A DNA stretch of 64,000 nucleotides, from NCBI GenBank assembly GCA_036435485.1, contig CM071598.1, positions 43,600,501 through 43,664,500 on the forward strand. Direction: 5' to 3'. The stretch is from Saposhnikovia divaricata. Its lineage: Eukaryota; Streptophyta; Magnoliopsida; Apiales; Apiaceae. A program made the translations under genes and the position numbers. The notes under the pieces were generated by a model that searched no databases, had not been told where the DNA came from, and was given only the letters and a program-made list of their open reading frames with translations. This document shows, one piece after another, positions 1-9,969 of this stretch; positions within the stretch are counted from its first letter, which is position 1, and each line of letters opens with the position of its first letter.

Positions 1-557
1 GAAATGAAGGATGCTATAGCACTGTCAGTGCTTCCGTTCTGTTTACAAACAGTGGAATACACAATCATTCTATGTATAACATCGAAAATTTGTTTTTCGT
101 TTAAACCATCAACATTCCATTCGTAGATGGCTTTGATACCAAACTGTATGCGGAAGCAGGAATACTATTTTAAGTAAGAAAGGGGCTCAGCACATGAGCA
201 AGAGAGAATAGAAGAAAAATGAGATGTTATTCAAGCGTACTCAACAATGATACAAAGCTCTCATTATATAGAGAGTCATACACACTATTACAAACTGAAT
301 TATTATAAAAAACAAACAACTTTAACTAAAAGATAACATTATTGTTGCCGGGTGCTTATTGGGCCCCATCGATACAATAATAATGTTTCTTCTTTTTACA
401 AGAAAACAAAATACTTTAAAAAAGATATTCAATAATGCCTCTTTCCACTACTAAAAAGCAGATTCCATTATCTTTATTCAAAGGCAAGCATGATTGCTCC
501 AGGATTATTATTATTATTGCTGAGAATTTACCTCCTCCGAATCTGCTTTAACCTGTC
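1..557 (-). mobile_element. Inverted fragment of endogenous caulimovirid
   Basis: Read on the minus strand, this stretch matches the forward viral copy. Positions 557 to about 342 match the 3' non-coding region near 9283-9490. Positions 341 to 135 match the promoter and leader at about 562-769. Positions about 133 to 1 match coat-protein coding sequence near 4183-4315. The leader therefore jumps straight from the primer-binding site into the coat region, skipping the movement protein. The fragment has no open reading frame of its own and runs off the left edge. Confidence 0.85.
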
Positions 558-769
558 AATATAATGTTATCTTTTAGTTAAAGTTGTTTGCTTTTTATAA
601 TAATTCAGTTTGTAATAGTGTGTATGATTCTCTATATAATGAGAGCTTTGTATCATTGTTGAGTACGCTTGAATAACATCTCATTTTTTCTTCTATTCTC
701 TCTTGTTCATGTGTTGAGCCCCTTTCTTACTTAAAATAGTATTGGTGCTTCCGCATACAGTTTGGTATC
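135..769. repeat. Inverted repeat of viral promoter/leader, two arms
   Basis: The left arm (about 135-341) and right arm (about 562-769) are reverse complements that contain the viral TATA region, R region and leader up to the start of the primer-binding site. The roughly 220-bp spacer is a single inverted copy of the viral 3' non-coding region. The arms differ by scattered substitutions, so they are old or derive from distinct copies. Confidence 0.8.
633..639 (+). promoter_or_regulatory. TATA box of the forward viral promoter
   Basis: TATATAA lies about 125 bp upstream of the primer-binding site, just ahead of a GAGAGC segment. The same sequence is mirrored in the inverted arm. The position fits the pregenomic RNA promoter of a caulimovirid. 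Activity today is unknown. Confidence 0.5.
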
Positions 770-1004
770 AGAGCCATAGTTGTTCATAGCCCTGGTTAAG
801 GTACACCCTTCTCTTCTTCTTTTTAATTAATGTCTGAAGATAGCTAACTCTCTGTTGTGGAAGGTTGGATGTTCTAAGTAAAGTAAGTATGTAAAAAAAA
901 AGTCAAAAAACCGAAATATTTTTAGTGTTTTCTTAAAATGTCATCTTTTATCCCGAGAGATAAAATGGGAGTTTTCTGGATGATTTCATAAAAGAAAATT
1001 TTTG
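761..1004 (+). repeat. Leader direct repeat, copy 1
   Basis: This segment, starting just before the primer-binding site, recurs at 1807-2052 with only small differences, including a 2-bp insertion in the second copy. Each copy breaks off at the same AGAAAATTTTTG, after which the two diverge. Confidence 0.85.
763..779 (+). other. tRNA-Met primer-binding site, first copy
   Basis: TGGTATCAGAGCCATAG is the classical primer-binding motif of plant pararetroviruses, complementary to the 3' end of initiator tRNA-Met. It follows the R/leader region and precedes the coding region, as expected. Confidence 0.8.
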
Positions 1005-1350
1005 GTGTGCCATTTATTGCGGCCTTTTGGACCAATTTGGGTTATTTTTGGTGTTCTCTAATCAAAGGATTTCCCTTTGATTAGATTTTATTTTTCCAGT
1101 TGATTAGATTTTATTTTTATTTTTCATTGAAATAATGTTTTTAATATCACTAAGATTTAGGAATAATTTTGTTGTGTTATTTACTTTAATATTAATTATA
1201 ATGTTATTTTTTATTTAGTTTTCTTATTTTTTCAAGTGAGAAGACTTTGGGAAGTCTCTTTTCGGACTTTAAAGTCTTATTATCTAAATTCCGAGAACAT
1301 CTATGCATTCCATTCGGTTAGATGATATACTTTATTGAATGAAAGAAACT

Positions 1351-1401
<51 letters not shown>
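1005..1401. other. AT-rich segment between leader repeats, ending in (TA)n
   Basis: No coding potential is seen. The sequence is AT-rich, contains a duplicated GATTAGATTTTATTTTT word near 1080-1115, and ends in a long TA microsatellite (about 1356-1401) into which a foldback element is inserted. Confidence 0.4.
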
Positions 1402-1404
<3 letters not shown>

Positions 1405-1739
1405 GCACTCCATAGCAAACACCTTATATAACAAACAATAAAGAACACCTCATATCTAATATAATTTAAGAGTTCCGTCATAGCACCCAATACAAAAAGT
1501 TGTTATTTTTTTACCCTCTAGCAAGCCAGCAAAAAAAAATTTGAAAATTTAATGTTCATTGATGACGTCATCAGTGACGTCATCAATGAACAGTAATTTT
1601 CAATTTTTTTTCAGACTTGATAGAGGGTAAAAAAATAACAACTTTTTGTATTGGGTGCCCCTGGCGGGGCCAAAGGATCTAATAGATCTAAGGTGTTATT
1701 TGTTGTTTGTTATATAAGAGTGTTCTGTATGGAGCAAAG

Positions 1740-1742
<3 letters not shown>
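1402..1742 (-). mobile_element. Group A (TA)n-flanked foldback MITE, copy A1
   Basis: Flanked on both sides by long (TA)n. It begins with AGTTGCACTCCATAGCAAAC and ends with GGAGCAAAGG, imperfect inverted termini containing the repeated word GAACACC. The arms continue as CAATACAAAAAGTTG and meet at a TGATGACGTCATCA palindrome near 1560-1595. The GC box GCCCCTGGCGGGGCC is at 1657-1671. It has no coding capacity. Orientation is opposite to copies A2, A3, A6 and A7. Confidence 0.8.
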
Positions 1743-1787
<45 letters not shown>

Positions 1788-1806
1788 TCTAATTCATCTT
1801 TTATAG

Positions 1807-2052
1807 TTTGGTATCAGAGCCATAGTTGTTCATAGCCCTGGTTAAGGTACACCCTTCTACCTTCTTCTTTTTAATTAATGTCTGAAGATAGCTAAATCTC
1901 TGTTGTGGAAGGTTGGATGTTCTAAGTAAAGTAAGTATGTAAAAAAAAAGTCAAAAAACCGAAATATTTTTAGTGTTTTCTTAAAATGTCATCTTTTATC
2001 CCGAGAGATAAAATGGGAGTTTTCTGGATGATTTCATAAAAGAAAATTTTTG
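1807..2052 (+). repeat. Leader direct repeat, copy 2, with second primer-binding site
   Basis: Near-identical to 761-1004. The second primer-binding motif is at 1809-1825. This copy runs on without interruption into the leader and movement protein, so it is probably the leader that belongs to the downstream ORFs. Confidence 0.85.
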
Positions 2053-2253
2053 CTAAAAATATTTCACATCTTTGATTTCGTGGATTTTATCCGTATGTCC
2101 CTTTGGTTGACAGTTAAACGAGTGAGTCGTTTGCAAAGATGACCAAAAATATTTTAAAATTTCGCACTTTTACTTTTTTAAAACAAATAAACATACTTAC
2201 ATAACTTAGAGGTCCAACCCACCACAACAGCTTTAGCTTCATATTTCATTATT

Positions 2254-3278
2254 ATGAATAATTTGGAGGATGATAATCATCCTAATGATCTAGTTAAAAA
2301 TGCTGAATTGGCCGAGTATCCAAAGAATTTGGATAAACTAAATAAATGGGTAATACCCTCTGTTCCCTTAGATCATATTTATAATATTGGTTTCTTTGAT
2401 TTTAAATCAAGACAGGTAATAAAACAATGGAACAAACCATTAGAGTCACTGACTTTAATCAAACAATTAGATTATTAAATAAGAAGTATTTAATTCCTTT
2501 TAAAAGCTATAATTTTATCCATATTGGATTAATTCAAATAGCCTTTAAACCTTTAACGTTATTAGATTTAAACACGAGTATTATGGCCTCTGTTAGAGAT
2601 GGCCGATGTAGAGATTTTAAATAATCTCTAGCTGCGTTAATAGAAACCAGTTTATGTCATGGACCCGTTTACTTCGACGTAGCTCCAAATTTAACCCTAT
2701 CTTTATCTGATAATCATTTGTTAGATGCTATGCAACTAACATTATATACTCACGGATATAATTTTAAACCAGGAAGTGAGATTATAGCAATATGCTATAG
2801 AATTTATTATAAAGTTTTAAATACATTAAACCCCAAGGCCAAACAAATATCGTGTCCTGGAACTACAACTGTAGTTCAAACCAATTTATTAACCTCCAAC
2901 ATAGCCATTAATAGAATGATTAAGTGGAAAGAAATTGATTTTCCAGAAACATGGTCTCTTCCTCAAGAATTAGAACCTGAGCCTCAAGTCAACAAAGAAG
3001 TTGACCAAATAATCCAGACAGTTGAGGGTGATACAGAAATTAAATTTACTCCTCAACGAACTATTAGACTCCCTAGATCTATATCCTCTAGGTACTCTAC
3101 CGCTAGTGATTATATCACAGCTCCTAGCGTTTCAGCTCGAGCCTCTACTTCGCAAGTAAGAGAACTAGGATTAGTAGAAGAAATCAGAATTAGCCAAAAT
3201 AGAATTCCAGAGGGAATTTATGAGAAAAGTAGGCAATCTCCTACTCAATCAGAAATGAGCTTCCATATCAATGATTGA
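2254..3278 (+). pseudogene. Viral movement protein (30K-like), broken
   Basis: Three open pieces in two frames (2254-2478, 2427-2624, 2718-3278) read as a plant-virus cell-to-cell movement protein of the 30K type. The central piece has the hydrophobic IHIGLIQIAFKPLT segment typical of caulimovirid movement proteins. A frameshift lies near 2450-2478 and an in-frame TAA at 2622-2624. The last piece runs into a Ser/Glu/Arg-rich linker. It overlaps the next ORF by 8 nt. Family assignment rests on motif recognition and position. Confidence 0.7.
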
Positions 3279-4527
3279 TTTATCCCCAGGAAGCACGATG
3301 AGGGAAATCCTTAATAAGGAATTCCAACAAGAAAAACATGCCCAATTTAGGCAATGGTACTTTAAGACTTATTCGTCAGATAACCTAAAAAGGTTTAAAG
3401 ATGAATATTATTCTTACCTAGCTAGGACAGAAGATTATATATCTTTTGTTCATTGGTTTATAAAAACCTACATTAATAATACTAATAAAGAGATTTTAGT
3501 ATTACAAAGACCTTGGAAGACTGTAAAAGGAGATACCGTTAACTCTCCCTTTCCACCCGAGCAAACAATGTGCCTAAGTAATACTACAGAAGCTACGACT
3601 TATACTAGCCTTCAAAAACTTGAAAATACTCAAGTAACTGTAAAAAATCAGAATGAGATAATAAGGTCTCAAAATTATACTAATACCTTTCTCACTTGTT
3701 TAGGTGATCAATTTATAAACTTGGAAAATGAAATAATTTCTCTGAAACAAACTATAAAAGATGAATTAGTTTCAATAAAAAAGGCAGTCGAGAAACAAGA
3801 ATCTCAAAACCTTTCTCCAGAATCATCGTCTAATAAAGACAATATTCCAATGATTCAACCTCCCATCCCAATAAAGGGATTTAAGTTAGAAACTAGTGGC
3901 GAAGAATTTTTACAAATTCTTCAGCAAAAGCTTCAAAACCTAAGCTTAACAGTGTTATCTAAGGAGGAATCTTCTCAACTATCAGAAGCTTCAGACCCTT
4001 CTGAAGACCTAGATGACATTAATCAATTAGCAACTATGTTTGCTAAACAACAAATTAGTCATGCGGAGCTAAACCCTATTTATGCTCCTAAACCTTTAGA
4101 AAAATTCTACTACCAAAGACCTTCTCCTCAAGATCTTCTATTTGAAGAACCAGAGTATATTCAAACTTCATACTCGGGAAAAGCCATCTACGAATGGAAT
4201 TTTGATGGTTTAAACGAAAAACAAATTTTCGATGTTATACATAGAATGATTATGTATTCCACTGTTTGTAAACAGAACGGAAGCACTGACAGTGCTATAG
4301 CATCCTTCATTTCAACTGGATTTGTAGGACAAATCAGAGGATTGTGGGATCATTATCTTACCCTTGACCAGAGATTAGAAATTCTTAATCATAAAAGTAG
4401 AAAATGGTGTTACCACAACGGGAGAAGAAGATGCAGTTTATACTCTGTGTCTAGCTATTCTTCAACATTTTATAGGAGCAAATGTTCCCGTAACAGAGAA
4501 GCTATGTACGCTTCTACAGAATCTTAG
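3271..4527 (+). pseudogene. Viral coat-protein region, N-terminal part
   Basis: An open frame of 418 codons. The N-terminal part is charged, with a heptad-like segment (residues about 110-180) that may be a coiled coil, followed by an acidic Ser/Glu stretch. The C-terminal part resembles the caulimovirid capsid core. The last 40 or so codons are out of frame: similarity moves to another frame near 4400, marking a frameshift. The inverted fragment at 1-133 matches 4183-4315 here. Confidence 0.6.
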
Positions 4528-4537
4528 ATGCCCTTCA

Positions 4538-6703
4538 TTGACTCATTTTAGATGGTATAAAGATACTTTCTTATCTAGGGTTTATCAACTTAAAGACCCT
4601 AATTCAATTCATTGGAAGTCTAAATTTGTAGACGGTTTACCCCATCTCTTTGCTGAAAGGGTTAGACAATCCTTAAGAAATAAGAATGATGGAGTAAACA
4701 TTAATTACTCCTCTCTGACTTATGGAGAGATAGTTAGTAATTGTATTAACGAAGGATTAACCTTATGTAATGACATAAAATTAAGGAATCAGTTGAAAAA
4801 GCAAAAGCTTTCTGAAAAACACCAATTAGGAGAATTTTGTGATCAATTCGCATTTGATATAGGAAAAATTCCTCGATATCAAGATAAAAAGAAGCAAAAG
4901 ATTTCTTATAAAAGGAATAAAACCTACAAGTATAGTTCTTATAAATCGAAATATCCTTTTAATAATAATAATTCTTATAAAAGGAATTATAAAAGAAAAC
5001 CTAACAATAAATCAAAAGAAAGACCTTTTGTCCCGAATAAAAAGAAAAGAAAGACCAAAAAGATTGATATAACTTGCCATAAGTGTGGCAAAGTTGGCCA
5101 TTATGCCAACCAATGTTGGACAAAGAAAGCTCTTAATGAAATAGAAGATGAACAATTACGTTCACAATTAGAAAAGGTCATGCTTCATAGTTCAGATGAA
5201 GAAAAAGAATCTTCTAATGATGAAGACTTAGCCTTAATTTACGAGTCCTCTTCAGACTCAGTTAATTCTAACAATAATGATTGTCAGTGTAATGAATTAA
5301 ATTATTACAAATCCATAGTAGATATGAATGGATTAAATGTCTTAACGGCTGATCAAGATCGAGCCTTAAAAATTATAGAATCAATTACGAATTTTGAGTT
5401 AAAGAAGCAAATGCTCGAAGCCCTTATTAAAGATAATAAAGGAAAAGAAACTCCTATAGTTATAGAAGCACCTTACCAATTTAGTGAGGTTATAGATAGA
5501 TTTCAGCAATCTACTAAAAAAGAAACTCCTGTTTCCATTAATGATTTGAAACAAGAAGTTAATTTATTAAAATATGAAATTAGTCAGATCAAGCATAATA
5601 ACACCCTGTTAGCACAAAGAATTACTTTGTTAGAAGAAAAACCTTCCTCCTCTAAAAAGGAAGAACAAAAGAATATCTCATCTACTAGTAACAATGAAGT
5701 TACAGAATATTTAAATCTTTTAGAACAAGTAACCTCTCAAAGATGGTATATTAAAGTTACTCTTATGATAGATAGAAAAATTATTCTTAAAGATGAGATA
5801 GCTCTAGTTGATAGTGGAGCTGATTTGAACTGTATTAAAGAGGGAATAATCCCTACTAAATATTTTGAGAAAACTACCCAATCCATTTCTCATTCTGCTG
5901 GAGACAAGCTCCAAGTTAGGTATAAATTGCAAAACGCTTATATTTGCAACCAAGACATTTGTCTTCCCACATCTTTTATTCTAATAAAGAATATTAACCA
6001 TAGAATAATTTTAGGAACACCTTTCCTGCACAATATTACGCCCCTCAACAATATTGATCAAACTGGAATTTCTACCATAATAGAAGGTAAAAGCATAAAA
6101 TTTGAATTTGTTACCGATCCTCAAACTCGAATTCTTAATGAGGTGAGAGATCGTCTTCTTGGCAAAGAAAATCAATTATGTTTTCTTAAAGAAGAAATAA
6201 AAGTTTTGAGTATTAATGAACAACTCAAGAATCCTACTATTAAAAATCAAATAAAGATCATTGAAAAACAATTCAATGATGAGGTTTGTAATGACCTCCC
6301 TAATGCTTTCTGGAATAGAAAGAAACATGTTGTTTCTCTTCCTTATATAGATGGTTTTAATGAAAACCAAATTCCTACTAAGGCTAGGCCAGCCCAAATG
6401 AACCAAGAATACTTAGAGTTATGTGAAAAAGAGATAAATTCTCTTTTAGAAAAAGGCATAATTCGAAAGTCTAAATCCCCTTGGAGTTGTACAGCATTTT
6501 ATGTTAATAATGCTGCAGAAAAGGAAAGAGGAGTCCCTAGATTAGTTATTAACTATAAACCTCTTAATAAAGTGTTAAAATGGATTAGATATCCAATCCC
6601 TAATAAAAAGGATTTGTTAGATAGATTAAGCGATGCTTTAATCTTTTCTAAATTCGATATGAAATCAGGATATTGGCAGATACAGATTAATGAATCTGAT
6701 TAG
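4538..6703 (+). pseudogene. Viral coat C-terminus, zinc knuckle, protease and N-terminal reverse transcriptase
   Basis: A 721-codon open frame. In order it contains the end of the capsid core; a very basic Lys/Arg/Asn stretch; a CCHC zinc knuckle (CHKCGKVGHYANQC, about 5075-5116); an acidic segment and a probable coiled coil; a retropepsin active site (VDSGA, about 5807-5821) with a later ILGTPF; and the fingers and first palm motif of reverse transcriptase (KFDMKSGYWQI). A frameshift near 6690-6703 separates this from the rest of the polymerase, so no functional enzyme is encoded. Confidence 0.8.
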
Positions 6704-7676
6704 ATATAAAACTGCCTTTACAGTCCCTTTTGGTCATTATGAATGGAATGTCCTTCCTTTCGGTCAGAAAAATGCCCCTTCTGAATTTCAGAATATAATG
6801 AATGATATATTTAATCCCTATACTGAATTTGTAATTATTTACATAGATGATGTTTTAGTATTCTCTAAAACAGTTGAACAACATATCAAACACTTAAAAA
6901 TATTTAAGAATTTGATAAAACATAATGGATTAGTCATATCTGCTCCTAAAATGAAATTATTTCAAACTCAAGTTAGATTTTTAGGCCCTATGATTAATCA
7001 AGGAAAAATTATTCCTATAGACAGAAGTATTGAATTTGCTTCAAAATTTCCTGATATAATAACTGACAAAAAACAGTTACAGAGATTTTTAGGAAGTCTG
7101 AATTATATTTCAGATTACTATGCTAATTTAGCACAAGATACAGCAATACCGTATGCGAGACTCAGGAAAAAACCTGAACCTTGGACAGAGAAACATTCTC
7201 AAGCGGTCCAAAAGATTAAAACAAAAGTAAAATGCTTACCCTGTTTATCTTTGGCCAATCCAAAGTATTTCAAAATTGTTGAAACAGATGCCTCTAATAT
7301 AGGCTATGGAGGAATACTAAAGCAAGTAATTCCTGAAACTTCAAAAGAAGTCTTAGTAAGATTTACATCAGGAAAATGGAATCCTACTCAGTCGAAATAC
7401 TCGACTATTAAAAAAGAAATGCTTTCAATTATTAAATGTATCACTAAATTTCAGAGTGATTCACTAAATTAGAAATTTCTGTTAAGAATTGATTGTAGCT
7501 CAGCTAAATCAATTATTGAAAAAGATGTCAAGAATCTTGTAGCAAAACAAATTTTTGCAGCTTGGCAAGCTCAGCTGTCAGCTTTTGAATTTGATATTCA
7601 ATATATAAAAGGAGAAAATAATTCTCTTGCTGATTATTTAACCCGTGAATTTTTACAGGGTAATGTCAACCCCTAA
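6690..7676 (+). pseudogene. Viral reverse transcriptase palm and RNase H, broken
   Basis: The open frame 6690-7472 holds the catalytic YIDD box (about 6838-6851), the thumb/connection region, and the start of RNase H with a TDAS motif. The frame closes at 7472, but RNase H similarity continues in another frame to a stop at 7674-7676, so one more frameshift lies near 7470. The end of this coding region overlaps the ATG of ORF2 by 14 nt. Confidence 0.8.
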
Positions 7677-8967
7677 AAGGGGAAGAGGTCGCGGTTATAA
7701 CCGTGGTCGAGGATATGGGAGTAACAATATGTTACCTCGTCCGGATTCAACTGTTCCAATAATAGGAGATTGGACAGTATTCCAAAATCGAAATCGAAAT
7801 ATGCAGCAATTACCTGCACCTCCAAAAAAGGAAGATATAACTTCCTCTTCTACCTATAAAGATATAGCTATTACTGATGCTTTTCAGGAGAAAGAATATT
7901 TCGAAAATCCTGTTACAGAAAATATTTTGTTTCTTGAAGAAGAAGACTTACAAATAAGTCCTAATGATGGTTGGGTATTACGAACCCGATATCTTGAATC
8001 AAGAGGATACCCGGGTTTGCATAATCAAGCCAGGCACCATTTAGAAATTATATTATCAGTTACCGAATCGATAACTGTTACCCATCATTACCAAAATAAT
8101 AACCCTGAAAGTTTTATAAACTTCAGTAAATGCCATATCAATAAGATATTATCACCAAGAGAATGGGGACTAAGTCCAAATACTGACAAAGCTGTTAGAA
8201 TTTCAGAAGGTAACTATGTTTACTTCAACTATTGGGATTATATCCAAGCTTTTACTAAAGCTTTTTATCACCAAAACCCTAAGAATAAGCATTCTTGGTT
8301 TTTCTCTGTTAATCCTGACCTGCTTAATAAGCAAGTTCCAAATTGGTTTTATGAATGGTGGTCAAAATTTGGTCCCTCTCTGGAAAGCTTACCCAAAGAA
8401 CTCAAGGATTTATACAAACCTTGGTGTGACAATAGTCTAATGATCTCCAAATTATCCACAAGATTAATTTTTGGACAATGTCCATTTTTATTCTTTACAA
8501 AATTTCAAATCCCATGGATTTGGCGATGGACTGTATCAGTATCAAAGGATAAGCAATTGCATATCCCAGTTCTTCAAAGAAACTTTTTCTACAAATGGTG
8601 GAATAAGATGAGCATCGAGGATATCCAAAAAATAGTGGTTCATATCCATGGAGTTATCTCAAAAGAGAAAGATAAAATCCCCAGGAACCAAAGTTCTCAA
8701 CCATTAATGACTAACATGAGAGATTATTTTCAGAAGAAATATCCAACAGAATCAGAACAAGAAATAATGGTTCAAGTTCTAGATTTCATGAAGGAACAAT
8801 TTTTTAGCACTTTTCCTTCTCAATTCTCCGCAAAGGAAGATGATCAATCAATGAAGACAACTTCTTCGCAGGGATCAATGGATTCTAATACTTATAATTG
8901 TCTAGCAGGTGAATCTCAAGCTGAAGAAACCGTCCAAGAGGACCCGCCTTCCCTATCAGATTATTGA
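7663..8967 (+). CDS. Florendovirus-like ORF2 protein, function unknown
   Basis: Open frame of 434 residues. I chose the ATG at 7663 because it follows the RNase H end and opens a basic Arg/Gly-rich N-terminus (KRGRGRGYNRGRGYG), which suggests nucleic-acid binding. The middle is rich in Trp, Phe and Tyr (WFYEWWSKFG, PWIWRW, FFYKWWNKM), giving a dense aromatic core without a motif I can name. The C-terminus is Ser/Gln/Glu-rich. The position after the polyprotein matches ORF2 of florendoviruses, whose function is unknown. It has no internal stop although ORF1 is broken in several places. A codon-level comparison with relatives would show whether that is chance. Confidence 0.6.
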   Translation: MSTPKRGRGRGYNRGRGYGSNNMLPRPDSTVPIIGDWTVFQNRNRNMQQLPAPPKKEDITSSSTYKDIAITDAFQEKEYFENPVTENILFLEEEDLQISPNDGWVLRTRYLESRGYPGLHNQARHHLEIILSVTESITVTHHYQNNNPESFINFSKCHINKILSPREWGLSPNTDKAVRISEGNYVYFNYWDYIQAFTKAFYHQNPKNKHSWFFSVNPDLLNKQVPNWFYEWWSKFGPSLESLPKELKDLYKPWCDNSLMISKLSTRLIFGQCPFLFFTKFQIPWIWRWTVSVSKDKQLHIPVLQRNFFYKWWNKMSIEDIQKIVVHIHGVISKEKDKIPRNQSSQPLMTNMRDYFQKKYPTESEQEIMVQVLDFMKEQFFSTFPSQFSAKEDDQSMKTTSSQGSMDSNTYNCLAGESQAEETVQEDPPSLSDY

Positions 8968-9560
8968 GATGCTATGATTCAATTGTATGCTCAGAAAAAT
9001 TCTGGCAAAGGAAAGGATCCGGCAAATTAATCATGTTTACTCTAAGTCCAGCCTTCAGAAAATTGAAGAAAAGAGAAAAGTAATTAATTTCTCTTAACAA
9101 ACTTATTGACAGCTTTGATCAGAAGTACAAGCAAGCTTCTTTAATGGGAAGAAGAAATCGAACTACTTTACAAATCGTTGTAGATTTTGCAGAACTCAGA
9201 AGGCTTATCAATAGGAGAAGTGACGTAAAATTAAAATATGAATCCTGCAGAATTATACTTCTGGAAGAAGCCAACTTGACAGGTTAAAGCAGATTCGGAG
9301 GAGGTAAATTCTCAGCAATAATAATAATAATCCTGGAGTAATCATGCTTGCCTTTGAATAAAGATAATGGAATCTGCTTTTTAGTAGTGGAAAGAGGCAT
9401 TATTGAATGTCTTTTTTAAAGTATTTTGTTTTCTTGTAAAAAGAAGAAACATTATTATTGTGTCGATGGGGCCCAATGAGCACCCGGCAACAATAATGTT
9501 ATCTTTTAGTTAAAGTTGTTTGTTTTTTATAATAATTCAGTTTGTAATAGTGTGTATGTG
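8968..9560 (+). other. Viral 3' region with coding relic
   Basis: A short open stretch (9084-9287, ending LLEEANLTG) follows ORF2 in another frame and may be a relic of a longer ORF2 C-terminus. Positions 9283-9540 match, inverted, the segment at about 280-557. The conserved GGGGCCCAATGAGCACC element near 9467-9483 lies ahead of the promoter-like end. The promoter copy is truncated at about 9560, just short of the TATA region, where TA repeats and a foldback element begin. Confidence 0.5.
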
Positions 9561-9572
9561 TATATATATATA

Positions 9573-9955
9573 GGGTCTTGTTCTAATAGAAACTAACTTA
9601 GAATAGAAACTAGAAACTAAACCTAAATTAAATATTTCAAGCTAATCTAATGACCAAATTAGGGGTACTCCAATACAAAAAACGTTTAAAATTATTGTCT
9701 CTATTCAACAAAAATAAAAAAAATAAATAAAAATTTAAAAAAAAGTTACTGTTCACGTGATGACGTGGCACGTGAACAGTAACTTTTTTTAAATTTTTTC
9801 ATTTTTTTTTATATTTTTGTTGAATAGAGCCAAGAATTTTAAACGTTTTTTGTGAAGGTGCCCCTAGCGGGGCCATTAAAATAAATGAAATATAATTTAT
9901 TTAGTGTAGGTTTCTAGTTTCTATTCTAAGGTTGGTTTCTATTTGAACGCTAGCC
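9573..9955 (+). mobile_element. Group B (TA)n-flanked foldback MITE, copy B1
   Basis: Flanked by TATATATA on both sides. The termini carry the repeated word AGAAACT (TAGAAACTAG...), inverted at the right end as GTTTCTAGTTTCTA. The arms pass through ACGTTTAAAATT and TCTATTCAACAAAAAT to a central GTTCACGTGATGACG / GGCACGTGAAC palindrome. The GC box GCCCCTAGCGGGGCC is at 9860-9874 in the right arm. The left arm has a degenerate AATTAGGGGTACTCC in the same place. Confidence 0.75.
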
Positions 9956-9969
9956 TATATATATATATA

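Larger units (their letters stand above)
558..9560 (+). mobile_element. Endogenous pararetrovirus (Caulimoviridae), florendovirus-like layout
   Basis: The order seen is promoter, tRNA-Met-type primer-binding site, leader, movement protein, coat protein with CCHC zinc knuckle, aspartic protease, reverse transcriptase and RNase H, then a separate downstream ORF2. Bounding LTRs, an integrase and an envelope are absent, which fits Caulimoviridae rather than an LTR retrotransposon. A second ORF after the polyprotein is the layout described for florendoviruses, known as fossils in many plant genomes; a petuvirus-like relative is the alternative. ORF1 has at least four frameshifts and one in-frame stop, so this copy is defective. 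The 3' end is cut at a TA-rich tract where a foldback element begins (9573). A leader duplication and another foldback element interrupt the 5' part. Confidence 0.8.

Noticed and set aside
1..9560. Ty3/gypsy LTR retrotransposon as the source of the reverse transcriptase
   Set aside because: There are no LTRs and no integrase, while a movement-protein region, a tRNA-Met site and a downstream ORF2 are present, all of which fit Caulimoviridae.
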